From assembly GCA_963575745.1 (NCBI GenBank), contig CAUYUJ010022504.1, positions 80,001 to 144,000 on the forward strand: a stretch of DNA of 64,000 nucleotides, given 5' to 3'. Made by a program: the position numbers and the translations under genes. Below the pieces are notes generated by a model that did not search any database, was not told where the DNA came from, and worked only from the letters and a program-made list of their open reading frames with translations. The stretch is from Prorocentrum cordatum (lineage: Eukaryota; Sar; Dinophyceae; Prorocentrales; Prorocentraceae). Each line of letters begins with the position of its first letter. Position 1 is the first letter of the stretch. Positions 9,685-20,399 of the stretch are shown one piece after another.

Positions 9685-10470
9685 GGGGTGCGCAACGTGC
9701 GCAGGGGGCGTGCCGAAGCTGAGCTGGGCGCGAATGCCAAGGTGCCCGCCGACGCCGCAGTGGGCGCCTCCTACGAAGCACGACGCGTGCGAGGGGTGTG
9801 CCGAAATGAGCTGGGCGCGACCGTGAATGTGTCCACTTGCGCTGTGTTTGGGGCTGCCCATGGAGCACGAATGCACGAGGGGTGTGTCGAAGTGAGCTGC
9901 GTGGGAGTGCCAGCGTGGCCACTGGCGCCATGGCGGGCGACCCCTGTGAAGCACGAAGTGTGCGAGGGGTGTGCCAGAACAGCCTGGATGTGAATGGTAA
10001 GGTGCACGTTCGCGCTGTAGTCATGACTCCAGATATTCGGCGCAAGGTGTGCGTGGCGTGGCAAAATGCGGAGGGTGCGAGCGTGAACGTGCGATTTTCG
10101 CCTAATCGTTACTCGGGGCTACCTGTGGGTCATGTAGTGTGGATGCCCGATGTGCGAATGTGAACATGCCCACTGTCGTCTCCCCCCTGTGGATCACAGA
10201 ATGTGCAAGGTGTGGTGTAATGAGCTCGGTGCGAATGCGAATGCGAAGGCGCCCCCTTGCGATGCAGCGGGGCTGCCCCTGGGGAACGAAGCACGTGAGT
10301 GGCGTATCGAAACGCACGTCCAGTGCAAATGCGACCATGCCCACTGGCGCAATAGCCAATGCCCCCATACGGGGCGCTATACGTTTGAGCGAGGGGTGCG
10401 CCGAAATGAGCTGGGTGTGAATGTGCACATGCCCACTTGCGCTGTAGCTGGGGCTCACCCTTGGACACGA
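9685..10470. repeat. Satellite-like array with a period of about 87 bp
   Basis: About nine diverged units. The marker GAGGGGTGTG occurs at 9791, 9877 and 9964 (86-87 bp apart) and in degenerate form near 10051, 10206, 10293 and 10390. Each unit also carries GAGCTGGGCGCGAATG-like and CCCACTTGCGCTGT-like stretches. It begins next to a family A element. Confidence 0.75.
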
Positions 10471-11344
10471 AGTGTGACGTGCGCCAATCCGAGCCAGCAG
10501 CGATAGGTGCGGCAGCAGCAGTGCCAGGGAAGAAGGGAGGAGGCTGGGGCACGCGGCGCAGTGGAGAGAAAAAGAGGACCTAACATCGCATAAGGCTTGG
10601 GTGGGATAAACAAGAGCAGGAGTTGGCCCCAGCTCGGTATATGTACGCTCGATGGCTCGGAACGCTACCTGCAGACGGACAGTCTCCCCAAATGAATAGA
10701 AGCGCAGCGCGCGCTGCTATGCCAGCATGGCGTCACCATTTTGACTGAACGCCTTGGTGGTCAGTGCGATAGTGGTAACTGCTGTCTGCTTGTGCAGTTA
10801 CAGGCTACCCCCACAGGCCTAACCACCATATTGTGATCATCATGGTGGGTGGACAACCCTGCAGACGGCTCGCACAAGACCCCGCCCCGCTGACCTGACC
10901 ACCATCGGGGATTACGGAATAGTGGTTATCGGGGGGGGGCGCTCTTACGGGCTCGCACTCCCACGGCACCCTGAGATCAGACGTCGCAAACAAAAACAGC
11001 AACATCGGGAGAAATCTCGACAACAACCCCGTCGTTCTGCAGCACACCTCGGGTATCTACAAGGGCCTGGGGGTCCGAGGCCAGGCGAGAACGCCTGGTG
11101 TGAAAAAGTTGCGACGCCAGGATCTCAGGAAACCCCACGCTCTCGCCGAGGCGCAGCTGCTGGAAAGCACCCCGATGCCTGAGAGGCCTCGGGGGGACTA
11201 CGACAACGCCCGAAAACCTCGAAGCTCGAAGCACGCTACCCTGGGCGAGACGGCCGAACGCCTCGATCCTGGGTCCCTCCAGGTGGAGGCATGCGCCCAG
11301 GGGGAGGGCGAACCCCTGTCATCCACGGCTCTCGGCAGCCCGAC
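10471..11344. other. Intergenic, no gene seen
   Basis: Mixed-composition sequence with small palindromes (ACCACCAT...ATGGTGGGT near 10820-10850). No coding frame is persuasive. Confidence 0.4.
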
Positions 11345-11529
11345 TACTCCGCATTTCGTAATAAAGGGAGGGGGGTCTCATTTCGGGGGGGGTCTCTTCC
11401 AGGCTATCTTGGAGGGCCTGGGGGGGGTCTGGGGACGATGTTTTGCAGGGTTCTCCCACGGGGGGGGGTCTGAAATGGCTTGTCTTGGAGGGTCCAGACC
11501 CCCTCCCTTTTACTACGAAATCTGGAGTA
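11345..11529. mobile_element. TIR element with TACTCC...ATTTCGTA ends
   Basis: A ~33-bp imperfect inverted repeat (left arm 11345-11377; right arm 11497-11529, both reading TACTCC, ATTTCGTA, TAAA, GGGAGGGGG inward) bounds 185 bp of G-rich non-coding sequence. MITE-like; only this copy was noticed. Confidence 0.6.
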
Positions 11530-12041
11530 CCCTGGGGACTGTCTTCCGTCCCAGATCCACGTTTTCCTGCAGCGAAAGCGTGTCGCCAGGACGGGCGGCA
11601 AGGGCTCGAGACCCCTGGAGCCGAAGTGGATTCTTTTGTCAGGGGGGCGTAAGACCCGGGCACAGGGGACTCGGAAATCCCCGACGAGGTCGTCAACAAA
11701 AATGACGAGGCCGAGCCTGCATTTTGACGAGGCCTCCCGCTGCAGACATCCTACGAAACTCCTACTCGTCAAAATCCGAGTCGCGGTCGTCAAAAAACAA
11801 TGGCGAACCCGAGTCCTGGCAAACCCGGGTCTTACGCTCCCCCGATTTTGGGGCGGCGGGCGACCAGTGAAAACGGCCAAGGACGGGCCGCAGAGGCAAG
11901 GACACAGGGGCACCACAGATGAAGGTGCAGGTCCTCACAAGGCGCGCTGACTGTAGCCCCTGGGCCTGGAAAAGGGGCCCCGGAGCCCGATCGCCCAGAT
12001 CACGTCGTCGGAGATCTGGGGTTCACGCGTGCGCGCGTCTC

Positions 12042-12128
<87 letters not shown>
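12042..12128. repeat. (CTGT)n tetranucleotide microsatellite
   Basis: About 21 perfect CTGT units, running into a TG/GC-rich tract to about 12250. Confidence 0.95.
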
Positions 12129-12400
12129 GAGTCTGTGTGTGTGCGTGTGCGTATGCGTGTGCGCGCGCGTGTGCGTGCGCGTGCGCGTGTGCGTCTGCGC
12201 GTGTGCGTCTGCGCGCGTGGGAGCGCGCGTCTGTGCGTGCAAGTGTGCGCAGAAGGGCCGCCCGCGCGCCCCTCCCCCCCGGCCGACCCTTGCCACGGTC
12301 GGGCCCCCGTCCTCCTCCCCTCCTCCGCGCCCCGCCCTCCGCCGCCCCCTCCCGGTCGTGGCTCGCGCCGCCGTGCGCCCAGGGCGCCCCGCCAGCACCG

Positions 12401-12798
12401 CTAGGTCGGAAGGGCCCTCCTACAGGCGGGTTCTGGGCGAAAACTAAAAAATATGCCAAACATGCTCAAAACTAATATTTTTTAAAAATTTATTTCGGTT
12501 CAAAAAGGAATCAGCATCCCGAGGATATTTTCGACCATTGTTGAATATTCCCCCTGTGTTAGATGCTCATTCTGGGGACCTTCCTGGAGCCACTCGCTCC
12601 ACTCGTGTGTCGAAGCTGCGTCGAACCTGAGTAGAACCTGAGTCGAAGCTGAGTCGAACCTGAGTCGAATCTGAGTCGAATCTGTGTCGAATCTGAGTCG
12701 AACTTGAGTCGAACCTGAGTCGAACAGGTCCATTAGGTGGGCCCCAGGAAGGTCCCCAAAACGAGCATCGAACCTGTGGAGGGACAGGCCCGACCTTA
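12401..12798. mobile_element. TIR element family B (TTAAGTCGGGC ends) with an internal minisatellite
   Basis: The left end (12401, AGGTCGGAAGGGCCC) and right end (GGGACAGGCCCGACCTTAA, about 12780-12798) match family B ends. AT-rich sequence follows the left end as in other copies. The interior is enlarged by a TCGAACCTGAG array. Flanks AGCACCG and AACACCG may be a decayed 8-bp target duplication. Confidence 0.6.
12600..12730. repeat. 11-bp minisatellite TCGAACCTGAG
   Basis: About 11 imperfect tandem units inside a family B element. Confidence 0.85.
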
Positions 12799-13209
12799 AG
12801 AACACCGACTCTCGCACCTGCGCTCGCTGGCGCTGCCGCTCCAGACATGTGCGCAGGAGCCCCCGGGGTGCCGCGGGGGGCCCTGCCGCCTCGCCTCGAG
12901 CCCAGCGGCTATAGCCTCCGGAGGTGCGTCCGGCGGACCCCCGCGGAGGCCACCGGAGGCCCCCAGCTACCCAGGCCGTGGGGTGTTCCATGGTTCCTAA
13001 CTCAAGTTATTCCTAGGGTATACCTAGGCTATAATTAAGTTACAAGTTTCCTAACGTCCGCCTCACATATATCCAAATATAACAGTGATAAGCAGATATT
13101 AGGCGGTTATGCATAACCTAGGGCTCAAGAAGGGCCAGCACCGCACCGAAGGCAGATGGGCGGCTTCGGGAACCCCGAAACCAAAAACATGTTTGCATCT
13201 CTCGGGGGG

Positions 13210-13335
13210 CACCTCTGTTCTGCTTCCGCCGCCTTCCGCCGAGCTTCCGCCGACTTCCGCCGGCGGAGGCGGCCTCGGTTTACCTCCGCCGACCTTCCAC
13301 CGCCCTTCCGCCGCCCTTCCGCGGCGGAAGAGATG
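13210..13335. repeat. CTTCCGCCG minisatellite
   Basis: Imperfect 9- to 12-bp CTTCCGCC-based units, partly palindromic with GGCGGAGGC. Confidence 0.7.
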
Positions 13336-13752
13336 GCAACTCCTTCTGTCCTCGAAGGCAAGGCCCTTTCTGGAACGCCCCATATGGGTCCTCATCGTCC
13401 TCGTCGTCGGCGCCGGCGTGGACGTCGTCGCGTCCAGAGGCCCCTTGGTTCGGGGGTTGCCGAAACTGTCCCCAAACACCCATGGGTTCTCGTTTCCTCG
13501 TCGTCGGCGTCGACGTCCTCGTCCTCGGCGGCGTCGGCGTCGCCGCCCGCGAGTTTGCAGGCCCTCGGAGCCAAGAGTCCACGCAGCCGCTGTCCGGGCG
13601 TGCCGACGAGGTTGGGCCAGAAGCTGGCCAGAAGCCATGGGGGGCCGGCAGCGCAGCATGGCCCGAGGCATGTGTCGGGCACACGCTGGCGTGGAAGATT
13701 ATCTGGATCCGTGGTTCTGGCGCGCTGGCGCCAGATCCGCAGACTGGGAAAG

Positions 13753-13930
13753 GCCCCCTGACTACCTACCAGACCACACCAACCCAAGCCCACGACCCGA
13801 ATTTCGGGTGGGGGGGGTATGGGCTCCATATGTGTTTTTTCGACGTTCCCGGACCCCCTCCTGGAAATGAAGGGCGAATTGAGGCCTTCGGGTTGGGTTG
13901 GAGTGGTTTGGTGGGTGGTGACCCCCCCCC
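13753..13930. mobile_element. TIR element with ACCACACCAACCC arms
   Basis: The left arm (about 13754-13790: ACCTACCAGACCACACCAAC) pairs with the right arm (about 13886-13926: GTTGGAGTGGTTTGGTGGGT) over about 30 bp with mismatches. The interior is non-coding. MITE-like. Confidence 0.55.
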
Positions 13931-14500
13931 GACACATGAAGTCAGTGCCGCCTCCTTTGGCGAAGGAGCGCGTCCAGCTCGCGCAGCAGCGGGGCCCGCC
14001 GCCAATCCGCGCGCCCCGACCACGAAATCCGCGCACCCCTGGTCCAGAAGAACACGAAGCGGCACGGATTGAAAGAGTCGGAATTCAGCACGGACTTCTC
14101 GGATCCGGAGCGCGCCAGGTGGATCAGCGCCGACACAAGAGAGCCGCGCGGGGACCTCCGAGCAGTTCTGTTGATGCCGATCTACTCTATTTCGTTCGAC
14201 CCCTTGACAGGGGTGGACCGGCTTAGGGGGTGAGCATGGACCTGGCGATATTTAGACCGGCGATGTGCTGCCGATAGGTCGGCGGGTGTGCGGCCGATGG
14301 ATCGGCGATGTGCCGCCGATAACTAGCGAGACCGCGCTCTCCCGTTCGAGGTGGTCCATCGGGCCCCACTGGCGATAAATTAGAATCGGGGGCCCACGTG
14401 TCCCCCCCTGAGACTGTCACCCCCTCTCCCAACTGGAGGAACAAACAACTGCATAAACATCGATGGGCCTGTTTTCCACCACTACCACCACCACCAGAAG
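13931..14500. other. Intergenic with fragments of the fold-back family
   Basis: Pieces resembling the fold-back arms (AAATCCGCGC, GACCTCCGAG) occur near 14029 and 14152. A CGGCGATGTG/CCGATAG motif recurs near 14255-14320. No gene is seen. Confidence 0.4.
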
Positions 14501-14514
14501 TTGGAGGGGGAAGG

Positions 14515-14650
14515 AGGTGGAGGACGAAGAGGAGGAGGACGAAGAGGAGGAGCAGGAGGAGGAGGAGAAGAGGAGGAGGAGGAGGAGGAGGAGCAGGAGG
14601 AGGAGGAGGGGGAGGAGGAGGAGGAGGAGGAGGAGGCGGAGGAGGACCTC
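14515..14650. repeat. (GGA)n microsatellite
   Basis: GAGGAGGAG triplets with A interruptions. Confidence 0.95.
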
Positions 14651-14707
14651 CCCCCCCTCCAACTGATGGTGGTGGTGGTGGTGGTGGAAGACAGGCCCAT
14701 CAAACGT

Positions 14708-14850
14708 GATGTCTGGGAGGTCCGCGCGGATTCCTTGGACCGGCGCTGAGCCGCCCATCCCTGAGGCGCGCGGAGCGCGCCAGGGGCGGCGCCGCCAGGA
14801 GGGCCCAGCGCCGATCCGAGAAATCCGCGCGGACCTCCGAGAAAGTATGT
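14708..14850. mobile_element. Fold-back element (GGAGGTCCGCGCGGATT arms), copy
   Basis: The left arm GGAGGTCCGCGCGGATTCC and right arm ending AAATCCGCGCGGACCTCC are inverted, with a GC-rich centre. Same family as the near-perfect hairpin at 31923-32121. Confidence 0.75.
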
Positions 14851-14882
14851 TTTTGTGTTTGTTCGGCTACAGTCGGGCCCCT

Positions 14883-15440
14883 GAAAGAAGGAACGCTAAA
14901 TAAGGAACGACGAAGCCCCTTCTTGGCCCTAAAAGCGCCTCCGTGCCCGAGGAGGGCGAGAGGGACAGCAATGGGGGAACCTGGGAACATCGAGCCCCTT
15001 CCGAACCCAAACAGTTCCTTATTTCAGCGTCTTGACTGCACTCGCAAGAGTGACTTTAGGCAAGAGTGACCTTTGGTGCGCGGACTCAGGGGGCGCAAGG
15101 TGGCCAAATCAGAGCGCACACAAGCAGCCACGATCGCACCGCGCTCCACGACCGGGGAGACCCGACGAGCCCGCACCAAAGGTCACCCCGGCGAAGGGAC
15201 ACACTCTTGAGCGTAGTCGATGTTTTTTGGGGGGTCCTTCGACCAACTCCGCCCCCGAGCCTCAACCTTGGGCGTCGCGCAATGGGGGGCGATGATACAG
15301 TCGGGGCGTTGACCTAAGGAACCCTAAATCCGCCGACCCTGTCGGCGTGTGTGAGGGGCTTGTCCGTTCGACTCGTCATCTCCGTCATTCGTTAGTCGTC
15401 GTCTCTGTCGTCTCCTTTCCCCTGCGCCCCCCCTTTCCCT
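14883..15440. other. Intergenic; repeat shared with 29300-29613
   Basis: TTCAGCGTCTTGACTGCACT (15023-15042) recurs near 29591, and AGGAACG...GCCCCTTCT near 14908 recurs near 29313. This suggests a dispersed element bounded by these motifs. No gene is seen. Confidence 0.45.
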
Positions 15441-15442
15441 GG

Positions 15443-15922
15443 GCCCGTCGCCGCTCCCCTCTCCTTCCCCAGCGCCTCCTCCTCAAGCGCGCCAGCCAAA
15501 CCGAACTTGAGCAACGTCGTAATTGAGTCGAAGGGAAGCCCCTTCCCTTTGATCCCTCCCCCGCCGGGAGGGGGGGGGGGGTCCCGGGGGGGGGTCCCGG
15601 GGGGGTCCCGGGGGGGGGTCCCGGGGGGGGGCGCGCGTCAGATACGACGCCCCCTCCCCGGGGATCCCGGGGCCCAGAAAAGCCCGTCGCCGCTCCCCTC
15701 TCCTTCCCCAGCGCCTCCTCCTCAAGCGCGCCAGCCAAACCGAACTTGAGCAACGTCGTAATTGAGTCGAAGGGAAGCCCCTTCCCTTTGATCCCTCCCC
15801 CGCCGGGAGGGGGGGGGGGGGTCCCGGGGGGGGGTCCCGGGGGGGTCCCGGGGGGGGGTCCCGGGGGGGGGCGCGCGTCAGATACGACGCCCCCTCCCCG
15901 GGGATCCCGGGGCCCAGAAAAG
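15443..15922. repeat. 240-bp tandem duplication
   Basis: Two head-to-tail copies (15443-15681 and 15682-15921) that I find identical except for one G in a homopolymer (12 versus 13). Each holds a GTCCCGGGGGGG sub-array. Near-identity points to a very recent duplication, or to an assembly duplication. Confidence 0.9.
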
Positions 15923-16500
15923 CTCCAAGACGGGCCAAGAGTGCCCCAAGAGGCCTCCAAGACGGTCCAAAAGGGCCCCGAATCGCCGAACGACTTGTCC
16001 AAGACGCCTTGACGGACTCCAGACGACCCAAGAGCCCTGCAAGACGCTCCAAGAGGCCTACCAGGAGCACTCCCAAGACGGCCCCAAGAAGCTAAATTCA
16101 TTGATGTCCTATTGTTTTTTGAATGATTTTGGCGTTCTCGACTCTTCCCCTTCCCGACGCTCCAAGACAAGCCAAGAGGCCCCCAAGATCGCCCTAAGAC
16201 GGCCCAAGAGGCCTCCAAGAGGGTCCCAAAACAGCCCAAGAAAGCGCAAAGACGGCCCAAGACGTCTCCAAGACGGTCCTAGAGGCGCCCAAGACGGCTC
16301 CAAGAGGGTGCCCAGATGCGGGACCCGACCTGACATGTCGAGCTCTCAGCCCTGAGAGGCTCCCAGGAGGCCCCAAGAGGCTCCAGGAGGCCCCCACGAG
16401 GCCCCAAGGAGGCCCCCAGGAAGCTCCAAGAGGCCCCCAAGCGACTCCCAACAGGCCCCCAAACTGCTCCCCAGAGACCCGAAAGAGCGCTCCAAAGAGA
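15923..16500. repeat. CCAAGA-type array, copy 2
   Basis: The same period as copy 1. A unique island at 16098-16155 has GGCGTTCTCGA; a second at 16319-16355 has GACATGTCGAGCTCT. Both islands have counterparts in copy 3 at 35 kb. Confidence 0.85.
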
Positions 16501-16534
16501 CCCCACGAAGCATCCCAGGAATCTCACCCACGTC

Positions 16535-16536
16535 AG

Positions 16537-16567
<31 letters not shown>

Positions 16568-16625
16568 GTCGTCGTGTGACAGCACACCCGACGACGACGA
16601 TGACGACGACGACGACGACCACAGC
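16535..16625. repeat. CGT/ACG trinucleotide tracts
   Basis: Two short (GTC)n and (GAC)n runs in inverse orientation around a TGACAGCACACC spacer, so the pair can form a hairpin. Confidence 0.8.
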
Positions 16626-17221
16626 GCACTGAGCCAGCCCGCGCCGCCCCGCCGGTGGGCCGAGCCGCGCCCGCCGCCCCCATGAAGGCGGCACGGGCGC
16701 CCCTGGCCGCAACCTCACGCCTCGTGAGGCCTCCAGGGTCGGCGGCACCGGCCGTAAGGCCTTCGCAATAAGGAACGGGGCCCCTTTCTCCCATAAATTG
16801 AACTTCGATTTCCCATGGAAAACCTCAGGAAAACAGAAGGCAAACTGTAGAACAATCAAGGAACACCGAGCCCCTCCCCAACGAAAAGGGTTCCTTCTGC
16901 AGGGCCCTGGCTATATGGCGAGAGAGAGAGAGAGAAGGGTGCACTCCTCGGGCCCCACACGCCACCTCTTGGGAGGGCACCATCGGAGGCCCTATAGAGG
17001 GCAACTCTTCTGCAGCCCTCGCTGCCCCCCCCCCCGGCTATATCAGCCCCCGTCCCCCCCCCCGGGGGACAAGTCGGATCGGCAGACATCGGCAGGCTAG
17101 TAGTTATAGGCCTCCGCTGGGACACCGGAGCCCAAAGCGCCATCCAAAGTCGCACCGAAACGGCAGCGGAACCCATCGAGATCAGATCGAGTCGGATCGG
17201 AGGAATCGAAATAAGGCCCCC
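16626..17221. other. Intergenic, no gene seen
   Basis: GC-rich sequence with a TCTCCCATAAATT segment and the word GAGCCCCTCCCC near 16868. No coding frame is supported. Confidence 0.4.
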
Positions 17222-17575
17222 CCCTCTCCTCCTCCTCCTCCTCCTCCTCCTCCTCCTCCTCCTCCTCCTCCTCCTCCTCTTCCTCCCCTCCTCCTCCTCC
17301 TCCTCCTCCTCCTCTCTCCTCCTCCTCCTCCTCCTCCTCCTCCTCCACCTCCTCCCTCCTCCTCCTCCTCCTCCTCTCCTCCTCCTCCTCCTCCTCTCCT
17401 CCTCCTCCTCCTCCTCCTCCTCCTCCTCCTCCTCCCTCCTCCTCCTCCTCCTCCTCCTCTCCTCCTCCTTCTTCCTCCTCCTCCTTCTTCCTCCTCCCCT
17501 CCCTCCTCATCCTCCTCCTCCTCCTCCTCTTCCTCCTCCTCCTCCTCCTCCTCCTCCTCCTCCTCCTCATCCTAC
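17222..17575. repeat. (TCC)n microsatellite, about 350 bp
   Basis: The longest TCC tract seen in the window. On the minus strand it lies just downstream of the RING-type exon and reads as poly-Glu/Gly/Arg. Confidence 0.95.
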
Positions 17576-17589
17576 GCGACCCCCAACAG

Positions 17590-17734
17590 CCACCTCTTCG
17601 GCGCACCCCCGGGCTGTGGAAGCAGTGCCCGCAGGGCAGCCGCCGCGCCGCGTCCCCAGGGCGCAGGGGCTCGATGCAGATGGCGCACGGGCCGCCCTCG
17701 CCCTCGCCCGAGAAGCCGGGCGCCCCCTCGGCCC
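17590..17734 (-). CDS. Putative exon with the first half of a RING-H2 finger
   Basis: The minus-strand frame reads GEGGPCAICIEPLRPGDAAR then RLPCGHCFH: Cys-x2-Cys, an 11-13 residue loop, then Cys-x-His-x2-His-like spacing, the first metal ligands of a RING-H2 ubiquitin ligase. A pyrimidine-rich stretch ending CCCTGCAG, with AG at 17735-17736, is a good 3' splice site. The second half (the usual W...CPxC) is not in the open frame, which runs into a (TCC)n tract, so it would need a further exon. A multi-membrane-span exon on the same strand at 20.4-21.1 kb could belong to the same gene, since dinoflagellate RING proteins often have N-terminal membrane spans. That link is inference. Confidence 0.4.
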
Positions 17735-17803
17735 CTGCAGGGACGAAGGCTGGGACGAACAGGCCTTGGAAACAAATAGGGAACACTCGTGCCACATTCA
17801 TAT

Positions 17804-17924
17804 GTGAACGTGTCCCCCTCCCCCCAATGTTCAAAGTTGGCGGTGGGTCTGATGGGTTGCACCTCGACCGCGGTCTCCCCCGCGCGTGCCAACTTTGAGT
17901 TTTTGGGGCAGGGGGGGTGTTCAC
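17804..17924. mobile_element. Small TIR element 5' of the RING-type exon
   Basis: Arms of about 39 bp (17804-17843 and 17886-17924): GTGAACG...CAAAGTTGGC pairs with GCCAACTTTGAG...GTTCAC. It lies about 70 bp upstream, in gene orientation, of the inferred splice acceptor, so inside an intron if the exon is real. Confidence 0.6.
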
Positions 17925-17997
17925 GAATTGTTTCCCTCTACCGAAGGCAGGGCGACGATTCTGTTGCCCCCATCGTACTTAAAAGGGCCACACCCCA

Positions 17998-18130
17998 GAA
18001 ATCCCACCACCCCTCTGGGCGCAGGTGGTCCAACGGTATTCTTTCTTTCGTCCAAACACCCCTCCTCCCCTTCGGGGAAGGGTTTAACACTGTTCCCTAT
18101 TAGTATACACCCCCTCCCCCAAGCCACTGG
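17998..18130. repeat. Solo copy of the composite-repeat leader
   Basis: AATCCCACCA...GGGCGCAGGTGGTC followed by CCTCCCCTTCGGGGA matches the leader found before CCAAGA arrays at 48931 and 56808, but here no CCAAGA array follows. Confidence 0.55.
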
Positions 18131-18276
18131 GAGCCAACCAGGGACAATGCGGGCCCCCCCCCACCATCCCTTGTAAAGAACAATCCAAACACACACTCCG
18201 CCTCCAAATTCGGAGCATGCGCAGCGAACCCGATGCGGCCTCCCCCCACCATCCCTGTCAAAAAACTATACAGACA

Positions 18277-18529
18277 CTTGGCGGCGGCGGCGGCGGCTGC
18301 AGCGGGGGTAGCGGATGCGGCGGCTGCGGCGGTGGCGGCGGCGGTGGCGGCGGCGGCGGCGGCGGGGGCGGCGGCGGCGGTGGCAGCGGCGGCGGTGGCG
18401 GCGGTGGCGGCGGCGGCAGCGGCTGCGGCGGCAGCGGCGGCGGAAGCGGGCGATTCGGAGCGGGCAGCGGCGTCGGCGGCGGCGGCGGCGGCGGCGGTGA
18501 CGGCGGCGGCGGCGGGGGCGGGGCGGCGG

Positions 18530-18560
<31 letters not shown>

Positions 18561-18597
18561 CAACGGCTGCGGCGGCAGCGGCTGCGGCGGCGGCGAT

Positions 18598-18634
<37 letters not shown>

Positions 18635-18730
18635 GGCGGCGGCGGCGGCGGGCGGCGCGGCGGCGGCGGCGGACAGCGGCGGCGGCGGTGGCGCGGCGGC
18701 GGCGGCGGCGGAGGCGGCGGCGGCGGATTC
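18277..18730. repeat. (GGC)n trinucleotide tract, about 450 bp
   Basis: GCG/GGC triplets with sparse interruptions; gives poly-Ala, poly-Gly and poly-Arg frames. Confidence 0.95.
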
Positions 18731-19237
18731 GCCCATCAGTAGCTGCCCATCCAAAGACGACTGCTGAATATGTTGCGGCTCGGGCCAGGCTCGGGTGCTA
18801 CCTCTTTTGGGGGGGTTTCGCGGGTGGTTGGAGGGCCCTTTTTCGGCCCCCTGGGAGGGCGAGCACTGTGCTGCTTCCATCGCACGTAAGGACCACATCC
18901 CAGAAATATTTTAAAGCACCCAGAGAAAAGTGTCGAAACAATGTCGAACGAGTGTCGCCTCCCAGGGTCCGACACGTGAAAACCCTCAAGTGTCGGTACT
19001 TTCTTGGTGCTCGAAATTCTTTCTGGCCTGGTGATCAAGGCTCAAGTACGTTGGAACATCGTAAGGTGCGGGCACCTTCGGACGGGGGCGCATCGGGGAT
19101 CATTGAATCGGCGGATCCAAAAGTCGCATCGGGCGGCGCGGCCATGTCAGAGCGATCTGGAACGCTCTGAGAGCGTTCCGGAACGCTCTGGACGCGCCCG
19201 ACGGCGACGGCGACGGCGCCGATGCCGACGCCGACGC

Positions 19238-19289
<52 letters not shown>

Positions 19290-19637
19290 GTCTGCCTGAC
19301 CTGCCCGGGGGGGGCCTGGAGGAGCGGGGCAGGAGCAGGTTACGGGGCGACGCCACCAGCACCAGCTCGGGGGAGTCCAAGCAAGGGGGGGGGCCCAAGA
19401 GGGGGGGTCGCGAGTCGTGGGGCGAGGCGCCTGCGCGGATGGCTCTGGGCGACCAGGGCACGCGCTGACAGGCGGAGCGGTGCCATGACATCTGGGGAGA
19501 CATCACTGAAGGCACCCAGGGGCACACAAATGAATAGACACAAACCCCAGGATTCCCCATTTTTGTCCAGATGTTCTGGAGTTTCGTCTTCCCCTCCATT
19601 CCCATATTTTCTCAGATCTTCCTGGGAGACGAAGTCT
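18731..19637. other. Intergenic with a CGA tract and a CGCTCTGG palindrome
   Basis: A (GAC)n run at 19232-19287. The CCAGAGCG-type palindrome cluster at 19147-19195 resembles the insert at 8381-8434. No gene is seen. Confidence 0.5.
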
Positions 19638-19674
19638 ATGTGTGTGTGTGTGTGTGTGTCTGTGTGTGTGTGTA

Positions 19675-19762
<88 letters not shown>

Positions 19763-19775
19763 TGTCTGTGTCTGT
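19638..19775. repeat. (TG)n microsatellite
   Basis: About 60 TG dinucleotides with rare TC/TA interruptions. Confidence 0.95.
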
Positions 19776-20399
19776 CTTTTTTCCTCCTGAATCATGGCCC
19801 GGCCAGAATATCTACACACCCCATGGGCCCCCCCTGGCGCGAGGCGCCACAAGGGGGGTTTGCGTGCCCAGCCTCAGGCAGATCGAGCGGGGGCATGGAG
19901 GCCACAACGCCCCCGCATTCTGCGTCTCCTCCTCTTCCCCATCCAAGGCCGGACCAGTGGCGGCGCGGTGGCAACTCCTGCGAGGCCTTTGCGGGCACGA
20001 TAGGGGAGATGGTGGGCTGATATTTGGAGCTGTCCAGCCAGATCGAGGAGCTCTACACGTCGTTCGTTTCTAATCGTGCTTATTTCTGATTGTGCTTGTT
20101 TCTAATGGTTCCTGGCCCCCTAGTGGCCAGGAAGAGGCCCAGGATAGCAGAATTAGAAATGAAAGGATCTTGGCCCCCCAAAAAAATCAAAGAACCTTCG
20201 AAGAATTAGAACTGAGCAGTGTGTAATCCTGGGGACATCCTCGGCGAGGGGCACCTCTGGCAACATCCGACAGAACTTGCAACCCAACCCCAAGGCTCCA
20301 GGCATGGACGGCGCGCCCCCCCCCGGGCTCCGAACGTGTGGCGGAGGCCGCGCCGCTTGCCGACCCCCCCCGTGCAAGCTTTGCGAACATGCAGCCCGC

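Noticed and set aside
17222-17575. Long Glu/Gly/Arg-rich frames as real proteins
   Set aside because: They are translations of (TCC)n; the same applies to the Ser/Leu frames at 6.8, 8.8, 40.6, 49.5, 52.4 and 63.3 kb.
18277-18730. Poly-Ala/poly-Gly protein in the GGC tract
   Set aside because: All frames are open because of the triplet repeat, and no flanking domain supports coding.
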